A stretch of 46,435 nucleotides of DNA from Rhodocyclales bacterium (lineage in GTDB: Bacteria > Pseudomonadota > Gammaproteobacteria > Burkholderiales > Rhodocyclaceae): contig JAPLQZ010000042.1 in assembly GCA_026399415.1 (NCBI GenBank), positions 1-46,435 of the forward strand, in the 5' to 3' direction. The position numbers and the translations under genes are program-made. This document shows positions 19,864 to 27,478 of this stretch, piece after piece. Position 1 is the first letter of the stretch. Every line of letters begins with the position of its first letter. The notes below the pieces were generated by a model, which saw only the letters and a list, made by a program, of their open reading frames with translations, was not told the origin of the DNA and made no database searches.

Positions 19864-20457
19864 CTAATCCATCTTGGCAACGCTCGGCCGCTTGTGGGCG
19901 AGGCCCTTGTGACAGTCGATGCAGGTCTCGCCTTTCTTCTGGCCTTCCTTGTGCCCGCGCCAGGCCGTCGGGGTCTGGGTCGCCTTGGACATGCCGTCGT
20001 AGCTGTGGCAATTGCGGCATTCCCGGGAATCGGTGGCCTTCATGCGGTCCCACTCGTGTTGTGCCAGTTCCAGACGCTTGGCCTCGAACTTCTCCAGTGT
20101 ATCGATGGTGCCCATGATCTTGCCGTAGATCTCGCCGGAGGCCTGGATCTTGCGGGCCATCTTGTGCACCCAGTCCTTCGGCACGTGGCAGTCGGAGCAG
20201 ATGGCGCGCACGCCGGAGCGGTTCGAGTAGTGCACGGTATTCTTGTATTCTCGATAGACCGTGTCCTGCATCTCGTGGCAGGAAGTGCAGAACTCCATCG
20301 TATTCGTCGCCTCTATGCCGGTGTTGAAGCCGCCCCAGAAGATTATTCCGGACAGGAAGCCGACCACTAACACCGACAGCAAGGAAAACCTGGCGTTGGG
20401 GCGTCTGAGAACTGCCCAGGCGCGCGCGAGCGCGCCCGGTGCCTTTGGATCGCTCAT
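19864..20457 (-). CDS. NapC/NirT-type tetraheme quinol dehydrogenase
   Basis: 197 aa. A cytoplasmic Arg-rich lead (~1-23) and one membrane helix (~24-46) are followed by a periplasmic domain with four heme c sites: CTSCH, CSDCH, CRNCH, CIDCH. The pattern, size and spacing are those of the NapC/NirT/CymA family, which oxidises membrane quinol and passes electrons to periplasmic reductases. It is the only evident quinol-linked membrane protein in the operon; no NrfD-type multi-helix subunit accompanies either molybdoenzyme. Its start overlaps the tetraheme cytochrome stop by 4 bases. Confidence 0.92.
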   Translation of the reverse strand: MSDPKAPGALARAWAVLRRPNARFSLLSVLVVGFLSGIIFWGGFNTGIEATNTMEFCTSCHEMQDTVYREYKNTVHYSNRSGVRAICSDCHVPKDWVHKMARKIQASGEIYGKIMGTIDTLEKFEAKRLELAQHEWDRMKATDSRECRNCHSYDGMSKATQTPTAWRGHKEGQKKGETCIDCHKGLAHKRPSVAKMD

Positions 20458-21158
20458 TCAGGAATTTCCTTGGCGGTCTTCTGGAACTCGGCGCGAACCT
20501 TCGGTAACGGTTCGCCCTCGAAGGAGCCTTTCAGCTTGTAATGCTCGTGCAGGGCCTTGGTGCGGACCGCCTTGTCGAAGTCATACTTGTACTTGGCATC
20601 GACGGCCGGCGTGAATGGCGTGAAGGGCGCCTTGGCACCCTTGAGCGGCGAACCCTGGTAGTTGAGATGGCACACCGCACAGGCGCGCTCGTAGTCGAAA
20701 ATCTCGCCCAAACCGACCAGTTTTTTGCGCGGCGTGGTTTTTGAAGCCCGCACAAACTGCTTCTCCGCCGCGGCGTGTTCGTCGCGATAACCTTCCCCAG
20801 GGCCATGGCAGGATTCGCAGCCGACCGAGCCCAATGCCATTTCGCCGCCTGGCGCCGCACCGATCTTGTAGCCACCGGGTTTGCCGTAGCCTGTGCTGTG
20901 GCAACCGATGCAGTCCTTGTCCTTGGTGTAGTCCTTCGCCGGATCGAGCTTGGCCTTCTTCTTCTCTTCCACCTTGGTGTTGGCTTTCAGGGAATCGAAA
21001 GCCTTGGCGTGGGTCGTGCCTGCCCATGAGTCGCCCTGGACGGCGTGGCATTTGGTGCAGACCGCGACGCCGACATACTCTCCAGGAGCGGCGGATACCG
21101 TTAAAGCCAGACCAAACAGCGCTGCGGCCGTCAGAATCTGTAATTTGAATCGCCTCAT
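20454..21158 (-). CDS. Secreted tetraheme cytochrome c (c554-like)
   Basis: 234 aa from ATG 21158, preceded by CAGGAGAAACGAAG. A signal peptide ends near VSAAPG. Four heme c sites are CTKCH, CIGCH, CESCH and CAVCH, with a GSVGCESCHGPGEGYRDEH stretch typical of cytochrome c554-family domains. The C-terminal ~70 residues are Lys-rich and heme-free. It is probably a periplasmic carrier between the NapC-like protein (next gene, 4-base overlap) and a molybdoenzyme. No catalytic residues for a nitrite or hydroxylamine enzyme can be asserted. Confidence 0.88.
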   Translation of the reverse strand: MRRFKLQILTAAALFGLALTVSAAPGEYVGVAVCTKCHAVQGDSWAGTTHAKAFDSLKANTKVEEKKKAKLDPAKDYTKDKDCIGCHSTGYGKPGGYKIGAAPGGEMALGSVGCESCHGPGEGYRDEHAAAEKQFVRASKTTPRKKLVGLGEIFDYERACAVCHLNYQGSPLKGAKAPFTPFTPAVDAKYKYDFDKAVRTKALHEHYKLKGSFEGEPLPKVRAEFQKTAKEIPE

Positions 21159-21212
21159 CTTCGTTTCTCCTGGTTCAAAAAGTTGTTCAAAATCGTTCAT
21201 GACCGCCGATCG

Positions 21213-22142
21213 TCAGCAGCCGCAGTCTGCTTCCACCGAGATCGCTGTCTGGGCCGATGCCTTCTCGCCGTTGGCGTCCTCGGCGCGCAGAATTACGACG
21301 TACAGTCCCTGCGTGAAGGTGTGTTCGACCTCTTTGGTTGCGGCCGATTCGCCGTCGCCGAATTCCCACGAGACAGATTTCAGCTTGCCGCTGCCGCCCC
21401 TGGGCAAAGCCTTGAGACTGACCTTGTAGGGCGCATTGCCGCGACGGCTGATGACGCCGCCGATCTTCAGGGCGAACTTGCCGCCGGCCGCCGCACCGAC
21501 TTCATCGATCAGGAGGCTGCCGCCTAGATCCCTGGAAACCTTTGTCAGCGATTGTTTGATCTTGTCATCCATGGCCGCGGTGCCGCCCGGCTTGACTCCA
21601 GCCTGGATCGTGGCTTGCGAGCCATCGTCAATACGCAGGATTTCGGTGCCCGTATCGACAACCAGGCGACCGAGCACGGTCCACGCCGTCAGGCTCTTCT
21701 TGTCCGGATCAAAGTTCAGAGCAAATTCGGCGCCCTGTGCGCGCGTGCTCAGTCCACCCATGCGGATCTGGAAATCAGCGAACAGATGCTCGGGAACCTG
21801 GGCCTTGGCGAACACGCGCCCCCTGGCGAGTTCGAGGATAGTCTGTTCCAGTTTCTTTTCGAGGTCGAACGAAACGCCCGCCAGTTCGAGCTCTGCATTC
21901 GGATAAAGCTTAACCATGCTGCCGTTGGTCCATGACAGCAGCGCCGCCGACTTGTCACGGGTCGTGATACGGTCGCCGCGCTCCAGCACGTCGCCATCCC
22001 TGGCCGGCTTCCAGTCCCTGGCTCCGCTCTTGCGAATCTCGACGCTGCCGTCGCTTTGCGAAATGCGTACGACGGATGCATCCTCCGCCGAGGCGACAAC
22101 GCTCCATAGCGCCCATACTGCAACTGCCAAAAATTTCATCAT
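21213..22142 (-). CDS. Secreted FecR-domain protein with C-terminal PKD domain
   Basis: 309 aa from ATG 22142 (AAGGAAGC upstream). A signal peptide ends near VASAEDA. A FecR-type beta domain (~25-165) includes LERGDRITTRDKSAALLSWTNGS and a segment where the protein says TRAQGAEFALNFD. A linker follows, then a PKD/immunoglobulin-like domain (~220-300) with VSWEFGDGES and HTFTQGLYVVILRAED. The chain ends EADCGC, a Cys pair at the very C-terminus. There is no membrane helix after the signal, so it is not a classical FecR anti-sigma regulator; a periplasmic or surface binding or scaffold role is inferred. It lies between a PKD gene and a cytochrome gene in a respiratory operon, an unusual place for this fold. 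Confidence 0.75.
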   Translation of the reverse strand: MMKFLAVAVWALWSVVASAEDASVVRISQSDGSVEIRKSGARDWKPARDGDVLERGDRITTRDKSAALLSWTNGSMVKLYPNAELELAGVSFDLEKKLEQTILELARGRVFAKAQVPEHLFADFQIRMGGLSTRAQGAEFALNFDPDKKSLTAWTVLGRLVVDTGTEILRIDDGSQATIQAGVKPGGTAAMDDKIKQSLTKVSRDLGGSLLIDEVGAAAGGKFALKIGGVISRRGNAPYKVSLKALPRGGSGKLKSVSWEFGDGESAATKEVEHTFTQGLYVVILRAEDANGEKASAQTAISVEADCGC

Positions 22143-22178
22143 TGCTTCCTTATGTTCGCTGACCAAGCCTGGCCCTTG

Positions 22179-22535
22179 CTACCGCATAACACCGCAGCCC
22201 TGGGACTCCGAGTCGATGGCCATGCTGGCTTTCCTGACCCGCCCGGCACCATCCTTCACCGCCAGCACCACGTCGTAGCGGCCGACGTCATATTCCTGTT
22301 CCGGTACTTCCGCCTCACTCCATTCCTTGCCATTGCCCAGGTTCCAGTGGTAGCTCAGGGGTGGCGTCAGTCCGGCAGTCTTGGCATACAAGGAAACGAT
22401 TTTCACCGCCCGATTGGTACAGAGATTCTCCGCACCGATTGCGGCCGAGGGGCCGTCCTCTGCCGGTGCCGCCAAGGGCCAAAGCCAACCAGCAAGATAG
22501 CCGCCTATCAATACACTTGCCGCGATCCTGTTCAT
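22179..22535 (-). CDS. Small secreted PKD-like protein
   Basis: 118 aa. A signal peptide ends near APAEDG (~26). The mature part is one PKD-like beta domain: PLSYHWNLGNGKEW, then a GRYDVVLAVKDGAGR strand pair. It matches the C-terminal domain of the next protein in fold and contains two Cys (LCTN near its start and GCGV near its end) that could form a disulfide. It starts 2 bases after the barrel gene stop, so it is coupled. No function is known. The pair of neighbouring PKD proteins suggests they bind each other or the cytochromes or barrel (inference). Confidence 0.65.
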   Translation of the reverse strand: MNRIAASVLIGGYLAGWLWPLAAPAEDGPSAAIGAENLCTNRAVKIVSLYAKTAGLTPPLSYHWNLGNGKEWSEAEVPEQEYDVGRYDVVLAVKDGAGRVRKASMAIDSESQGCGVMR

Positions 22536-22537
22536 GG

Positions 22538-24379
22538 TTAGAACTTGACCTCCGCGCGGAAGACGACCTCTTTCGCAGCTTTCGGCTTGCTGCCGTCAGG
22601 CAGGGTGTAGACCGCACCCGGCTTGAAATAGCCGAGGGCAATGAAACCATCCACGTGTTTGTAGATCGGGAATCCCACATTGAGGTCGAGTTCCCAACCG
22701 ACATCTCTCGTCTTGTCGAACGATGTCGCCGTACCCTGACTCCAGTCGTTCACCGGTCCGCGCCCCTTGAAGACCTCGCTGGTCGTCCAGATCCGCGTCA
22801 GTGACGGCGTCAATTTCAGTCCATGACGCGGCTCCAGGGTCGTGTCCACACGAACGTAAGTGACATTGGACAGATTGCTGTCCCAGACGTAGTACCCGGC
22901 ACGGATGTCTTCGCTGAAAATGTTGCCGAACTTGTGGCGCTCCGGGCACATGAAGAGCGCGTTGTAATTGCGCACTGTTCCATTGATCGGGTCGCTTGTT
23001 TCATTGCCCGAGCCGCGACCGAACTGCAATCCCGCAGAGAGATTGGTCAAGGAGCCGACCTTGCCGAAGTCACGCATGGCTTTGAGCAGCAGCGCATTCG
23101 CGCTCAACTTGCGTCCGGCCGCGTAATCTCCGGTAAGCGAGACAGCTTCGGCATCGAACTTCCACGATGCGAATTCCGCAGAGGCCGTAACGCCGGCCCA
23201 CAAGGGCCGGAATTGGCCATCACGCGGCAGGGTGGTGGCGTTGAAGTCCTTGTCGAGATTCATGTCGGGGTCGCCAGCTCCGCCGCGATCAACCACTTTC
23301 AATAGGTAGGGCTTGACGCGCAGCGCGCGCGAAGCGCGAATGTCGAGATCGGCGTAAAAGGCGTCAAGACTGTTGGAGGCGCCGAATATCTCCTGACGAG
23401 TGCCGCCCAGCCGTCCGCCCGTGGCGTTGAAGGTGGCATAGCTGCTATAGCCGCCGGGTACCGCCATGTAGCCGGCCGACAGCGTGGTCTGCCCCCACGG
23501 CAATTGGCCGAGCGGAACCTGGAAGCGGATGCCGTCCATCGGCCCTTCGAGCACGATTCTTTGCCCGATATCCCAGGTTTGCCGTCCGACCCGGGCCATG
23601 AATTCCGGGCTCGTGTATTGGACGAACAATTCGCGCACCAGCGGGGAGCTGGGTGTACGGAACTGTCCCCAGCGTTCCAGGGTGCCTTCGCTGTCTTCCT
23701 TCCAGTCGCTGACAAAGTTTCCCTTGTCGAGCACCAGCCGCGTCAGGAGTGCCTCATAAGTGGCGTCGATCTGCAGCGAGAAGCGGTGGTCGACAAAGGT
23801 GTTGTTGTCATATTTCCATCGCTGCAGCGGATTGCCCAGATCGAAGTTGTGGCGCGAATTGACTTGCGCCTTGTACTTTCCGGAGAAGTCGAACTGCACC
23901 TTGTCTTTTTGCGCTTCTTCGCGCTTGGCGATCTCGGCCGTGGACTTCCGGTTTTGGGTTTCCAGTACCAGAAGGCGACGGCGTGCCTCGTCGTCACGCC
24001 CTTCCGCCTTCTTGTCCACCTCAAGTTCGTCCCACTCCCCGCCGACTGCGGCGGTCTTGCCTCCGGCGGGCTTCGCCGCCGTCCCACCAGCGCCGACTCT
24101 TTCACCGGCCGGAGTTGCCCCCGGCCTCTGCGCCAGTTCTGCCCGCAATCGTCCTGTTTCCTCGCGGTACTGTGTGACTTGGGCTTCCAGTTCCTGCAAA
24201 CGCCGCAGGACTTCATTCTCCGTTGTCGCGCCCTTGGCGGCAGCGGATTTCTTCGCCACCGGGGCGGCCTGCGCCTGCTCAGCGATTCCGCCAGCGAACA
24301 CCGCGTATCCTGCAATGAGGGCACAGGCAGACACACTGCGCTTCAAATTTTTGTGGCGCACCCCGTCACTCCGGTTCAT
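22538..24379 (-). CDS. Large outer-membrane beta-barrel protein with N-terminal coiled coil
   Basis: 613 aa from ATG 24379; longer open sequence upstream is antisense-like over the triheme cytochrome gene. A signal peptide ends near EQAQAAP (~39). A coiled coil (~50-85, ENEVLRRLQELEAQVTQYR) and a Gly/Ala-rich linker follow. From ~165 comes an alternating-strand barrel with DFSGKYKAQVNSRHNFD, NNTFVDHRFSLQIDATYE, VRELFVQYTSPEFMARVGRQTW, and a terminal Phe after AEVKF, the outer-membrane insertion signal. The texture resembles alginate-export/porin-like barrels rather than MtrB, and no CxxC is seen near its N-terminus. It may admit the substrate or hold the cytochromes at the outer membrane. Operon position ties it to the molybdoenzymes. 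Confidence 0.75.
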   Translation of the reverse strand: MNRSDGVRHKNLKRSVSACALIAGYAVFAGGIAEQAQAAPVAKKSAAAKGATTENEVLRRLQELEAQVTQYREETGRLRAELAQRPGATPAGERVGAGGTAAKPAGGKTAAVGGEWDELEVDKKAEGRDDEARRRLLVLETQNRKSTAEIAKREEAQKDKVQFDFSGKYKAQVNSRHNFDLGNPLQRWKYDNNTFVDHRFSLQIDATYEALLTRLVLDKGNFVSDWKEDSEGTLERWGQFRTPSSPLVRELFVQYTSPEFMARVGRQTWDIGQRIVLEGPMDGIRFQVPLGQLPWGQTTLSAGYMAVPGGYSSYATFNATGGRLGGTRQEIFGASNSLDAFYADLDIRASRALRVKPYLLKVVDRGGAGDPDMNLDKDFNATTLPRDGQFRPLWAGVTASAEFASWKFDAEAVSLTGDYAAGRKLSANALLLKAMRDFGKVGSLTNLSAGLQFGRGSGNETSDPINGTVRNYNALFMCPERHKFGNIFSEDIRAGYYVWDSNLSNVTYVRVDTTLEPRHGLKLTPSLTRIWTTSEVFKGRGPVNDWSQGTATSFDKTRDVGWELDLNVGFPIYKHVDGFIALGYFKPGAVYTLPDGSKPKAAKEVVFRAEVKF

Positions 24380-24396
24380 CGACAATTTTGCCGGCG

Positions 24397-24969
24397 CTAT
24401 TTGGCCGCCAGCGGCGCGCCGTAGAAGGTCTTGATCTTGCTGTCCGGGCCGTGGCATTGGACACACACCAGATCCTTCAGGGTGGGCTTGAAGAGATGCG
24501 GATCTGCCTGGCGCATTGCGTTGACCGGGATGTATTGCGTCCCCTCGCCGCCGCGTACCACCAGTTTGTGCCATACGTCCAGCGGATTCTGCATGACGTT
24601 CGGGTGGTAGACGTCGCCCTTGACGAACCAGCCCTCCTTCTTCTTGGCCTTGGGTTCCGAGGGCACCACCATCTCGTGGCAGGTCACGCAATCCCGATTC
24701 TTGCCTTCGTAGGCCGTCTTGTTCGACGTGAGGTGCAACTGGTGCAGATTGGGAATATTCTTGCGCGCCGTCTTGACCTTCAAAATATCCTTGTGACAGT
24801 CGATACAAATCTGGTTCTTGGCCTTGAAATCCGGCACCTTCCCGGTGGCCGGCTTGGCAACCGCTTTCGGCGGCCAGTCGATCGGCGTCTGCGGGTCCAG
24901 TGGCTGCGATGCAAGGGTCGCTGTCGAGACCAGTGCCAGAAATGTCAAGCTCAGGATTCGGATGCGCAT
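24397..24969 (-). CDS. Secreted triheme cytochrome c
   Basis: 190 aa from ATG 24969, chosen over the Met four codons upstream because GGAGAAC sits 4 bases before it. A signal peptide ends near TATLAS. Three heme c sites are CIDCH, CVTCH and CVQCH, with further His (HQLHL, YHPNVM, WHKLV) as distal ligand candidates. The N-terminal half, with CHKDILKVKTARKNIPN, resembles NapB/c7-like small periplasmic carriers. It overlaps the end of the TorD-like gene by 19 bases and is followed by the outer-membrane barrel. Probable partner of the TtrA-like enzyme or of the barrel. Confidence 0.85.
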   Translation of the reverse strand: MRIRILSLTFLALVSTATLASQPLDPQTPIDWPPKAVAKPATGKVPDFKAKNQICIDCHKDILKVKTARKNIPNLHQLHLTSNKTAYEGKNRDCVTCHEMVVPSEPKAKKKEGWFVKGDVYHPNVMQNPLDVWHKLVVRGGEGTQYIPVNAMRQADPHLFKPTLKDLVCVQCHGPDSKIKTFYGAPLAAK

Positions 24970-25640
24970 GTTGTTCTCCATTCGGAATGAATCTGGGCGA
25001 ACATCGGCACGAATATCCGTTCGGCCCCAAGAAATTCGATGGTGAGGGTGGCCAGTGCCCGATAGATTTCGAGACTGGTCTCATTGAGAATCTTCTCGCA
25101 CAGTGGGCGATACCAGCACAGCAGATGCTCGGTGAGAAAACCGTTCTGGAAATCAATGCATCTTTGCAGTCCATCGCCATCAGGCTCATTCCAGAATTGC
25201 CTCTCGATGTCACAGAGGAACTGCATGAACTCCAGTTCCACGCCCATGTGGTCGGGAAGTTCCAGACAGGCGCCGGTCAGCTGCGCTGCCGCGTTGTCGT
25301 AGTAGAGCTTGACGGCGGCCGTCACATGCCCTCCCACGCGCTGGTTCTTGTCCGCGTAGTACGATTCGTGCGGAACGACGCCGGAGGGCAGCGCGAACAG
25401 CCGCGTCTGCTCGGCAACAATTTCCGCTTCGGCGAGTCCATCGGACACAGCGCGCCTGAAAGCCTCCGTTAGTGCGTCGGCAGCCGCGCGCAAACCACTG
25501 TTGCCCTCCGCCACCAGCCCACCCGCCCGAATCAGCGCGGACAGTTCCGGCGATGGCGGCGCCGAAAACAACGACGCCAGCAAGGCGTAGGTCTTCGCCC
25601 GACCGCTGGCAACAATTTGCATTTCGCCGGAATTGATCAC
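24951..25640 (-). CDS. TorD-family chaperone for the TtrA-like molybdoenzyme
   Basis: 229 aa from GTG 25640, one base after the preceding stop and preceded by GGAGGAAACTAAA, a much better start than the later ATG at 25622. Helical cytoplasmic protein with YALLASLFSAPPSPEL near the N-terminus, LFALPSGVVPHESYYAD and LPDHMGVELEFMQFLC in the middle, the last matching the acidic helix of NarJ/TorD proteins. Role by family: binds the apo-enzyme until molybdopterin is inserted and export can proceed. It sits in the half of the operon next to the TtrA-like alpha and beta subunits, so I assign it to that enzyme. Confidence 0.82.
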   Translation of the reverse strand: MINSGEMQIVASGRAKTYALLASLFSAPPSPELSALIRAGGLVAEGNSGLRAAADALTEAFRRAVSDGLAEAEIVAEQTRLFALPSGVVPHESYYADKNQRVGGHVTAAVKLYYDNAAAQLTGACLELPDHMGVELEFMQFLCDIERQFWNEPDGDGLQRCIDFQNGFLTEHLLCWYRPLCEKILNETSLEIYRALATLTIEFLGAERIFVPMFAQIHSEWRTTCASES

Positions 25641-25641
25641 T

Positions 25642-26820
25642 TTAGTTTCCTCCACTGAAAAAGCTTCGGGCCACGGAATCGCGACGGTCGCCGCTGACCT
25701 GACACGCGGGACAGAAAGCCAACCCGTTCCCAAGAATGCGCTCTCCGCAGCCTTGACACTTTGTCAGCCTGGCGGATATGAGCGTGACGCGGCTACGCTG
25801 GAACAACAACGCCAGGTCGACCGTCTGCCGGAGATGCAGGGCTTGGTGATAGCAGGCCAGTTCGCATACCCGACAACCAGTGCACTGTGCGGCATCGAAC
25901 TCGAGCGCGTAGTTGCCGGCTTCCTCGCGATGCGTTAGCGCGCCGGTGGGACACAGGGTTTCGCAGACATTGCAAGCGACACAACGCTGGTCGACGTCCA
26001 GTTGCCCGAGGGGAATCGCCGCTGCCAAGACGTGTTTCGATGTCACCTTCAATCCGGGCAGGGCATCCAGGACCCCCAGCAGATCCGTCCGCTTTGAATT
26101 TTCCGAGTGGCGTTGCACGATGTCACGGAAAGCTTCCGGCTCGGTGCCCCCTGCCGCCGCGATCTCAACTGGACGCTCATCGCCGCCCGATTTCAAGCGT
26201 TCGGCGATGGCTCCAAACAGCCGACGCCGTGAATTGGGCGTCCTGGCCGGCAGGCGGATCTCCTGCGCATCGCCGACCTGAACTTGCACACTCGATATTC
26301 GTGCCACACCCAAGCCGGCCGAGTCGCAAAGTGCCTGTGAAAAAGCCAGCGTGCGCTCCCACTGCTGGGCCGTCTTCCTCAGGCCGCAGCCTGAACAATC
26401 CGGCGCGCACAGTTCGACTCGCCGCGCGTCGCGCCGGATCGGCTCCAGCATCAGGGCCTCGGTCAAGCGGGAAAGACAAGGCAGCACCATGTCGGCGCGG
26501 ACCTGCGCCCGGATGCAGGCAAAGCGGAATACTTCACCCGCGCGGGCCTTCTTCGCGATACGCTCCGCCACACGTTGATCGTCTTCCAGCAGCCGGATGG
26601 CGCCATTCGGGCACGCCGATACGCAGGCGCCGCAACCAACGCACGCGGCGTTGATTTCGGCACTGTTGTTGCCAGTCCCGTCACCCAGGCGAACTGCGCC
26701 GGGGGCGGGACACACCATGGCGCACGCCGCACATTCCGACTTCGTGCTGCGGAAGCGGGAACATAGCGTGCTGTCCAGCCTCACCGGCACTTGCAGCCCG
26801 ATTTCGATCAGCGAGTTCAT
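25642..26820 (-). CDS. Multi-cluster 4Fe-4S ferredoxin-type protein
   Basis: 392 aa from ATG 26820; TTG 26835 is an alternative. No signal peptide. The first ferredoxin pair near the N-terminus is CAACAMVCP and CVGCGACVSACP. A middle region of ~170 residues contains CAPDCSGCG and no recognised fold. The second pair at ~285-335 is CVACNVCETLCP and CTGCRVCELAC. The tail has CQGCGERI and CPAC, spaced like a zinc ribbon. So up to four [4Fe-4S] clusters plus a metal knuckle. It lies between the molybdoenzyme beta subunit and its chaperone. A NapF-like cytoplasmic maturation or electron-supply role is one possibility; nothing in the sequence proves it. Confidence 0.75.
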   Translation of the reverse strand: MNSLIEIGLQVPVRLDSTLCSRFRSTKSECAACAMVCPAPGAVRLGDGTGNNSAEINAACVGCGACVSACPNGAIRLLEDDQRVAERIAKKARAGEVFRFACIRAQVRADMVLPCLSRLTEALMLEPIRRDARRVELCAPDCSGCGLRKTAQQWERTLAFSQALCDSAGLGVARISSVQVQVGDAQEIRLPARTPNSRRRLFGAIAERLKSGGDERPVEIAAAGGTEPEAFRDIVQRHSENSKRTDLLGVLDALPGLKVTSKHVLAAAIPLGQLDVDQRCVACNVCETLCPTGALTHREEAGNYALEFDAAQCTGCRVCELACYHQALHLRQTVDLALLFQRSRVTLISARLTKCQGCGERILGNGLAFCPACQVSGDRRDSVARSFFSGGN

Positions 26821-26844
26821 GCTTGCGGATACCAATGTATTGCG

Positions 26845-27468
26845 TTATTTGGACGTGTACTGCACGCTGGGTTTGGTGTCGGCGCCGCCAACACTAATGC
26901 TGACACCCTTTGCACGCCGTTCCCGCATGACCATCGTCAGTTCATTCAGTTCGCCGAAGAAGCGGACTTTGGCCGGACAGGTGGTGACGCACGCGGGTTG
27001 CAGACCCTTGTCGGTGCGATGAACACAGAGCGTGCATTTCTCCATGATCTTGGCCTCGGCGTTGAACTGGGGTGCGCCGTAGGGGCAGGCCCAGGCGCAG
27101 TAGCGACAGCCGATGCATTTGTCCTTGTTGATAAGGACGATGCCGTCTTCCTTGCGCTTGGTAATGGCGCCCACCGGGCAGGCCGCCTGGCAGGCCGGCT
27201 GCCCGCAGTGCATGCAGGGCATGGGCACGAAAGTCACGCCGACATTCGGCGTCTTGCTCGCATCGCGGAAGTCGCCTTCCTCGATTTCGATCACGCGGTT
27301 GTAATCCACGCCGACCGGCGTGTTGTTCTCCGCTTTACAGGCGATGGTGCAGGCGTTGCAGCCTATGCAATGTTCGATGTCGACCCACAGCGTGTATTGC
27401 TTGGGACCCTGCTTGGCGAAGGAGCGGTCGATGGCTTCGCGGGGGATGATGGGGCTGTATTCGGCCAT
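26845..27468 (-). CDS. Four-cluster iron-sulfur subunit of TtrA-like molybdoenzyme
   Basis: 207 aa, typical length for DmsB/PhsB/TtrB/ArrB subunits. All four [4Fe-4S] groups are complete: CIGCNACTIAC, CMHCGQPACQAAC, CIGCRYCAWAC, and CTLC with CVTTC. No Cys is replaced, unlike the beta subunit of the second enzyme in this operon. No export signal, so it should travel with the Tat-dependent alpha subunit. Ten bases follow the alpha gene. Usual membrane partners of this subunit (NrfD/DmsC type) are absent, so electrons probably arrive from a cytochrome (inference). Confidence 0.92.
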   Translation of the reverse strand: MAEYSPIIPREAIDRSFAKQGPKQYTLWVDIEHCIGCNACTIACKAENNTPVGVDYNRVIEIEEGDFRDASKTPNVGVTFVPMPCMHCGQPACQAACPVGAITKRKEDGIVLINKDKCIGCRYCAWACPYGAPQFNAEAKIMEKCTLCVHRTDKGLQPACVTTCPAKVRFFGELNELTMVMRERRAKGVSISVGGADTKPSVQYTSK

Positions 27469-27478
27469 GATGTTCTCC

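Noticed and set aside
24380-25213. In-frame N-terminal extension of the barrel protein by 278 codons
   Set aside because: The extension covers the triheme cytochrome and TorD-like genes in another frame, while a good signal peptide begins at 24379.
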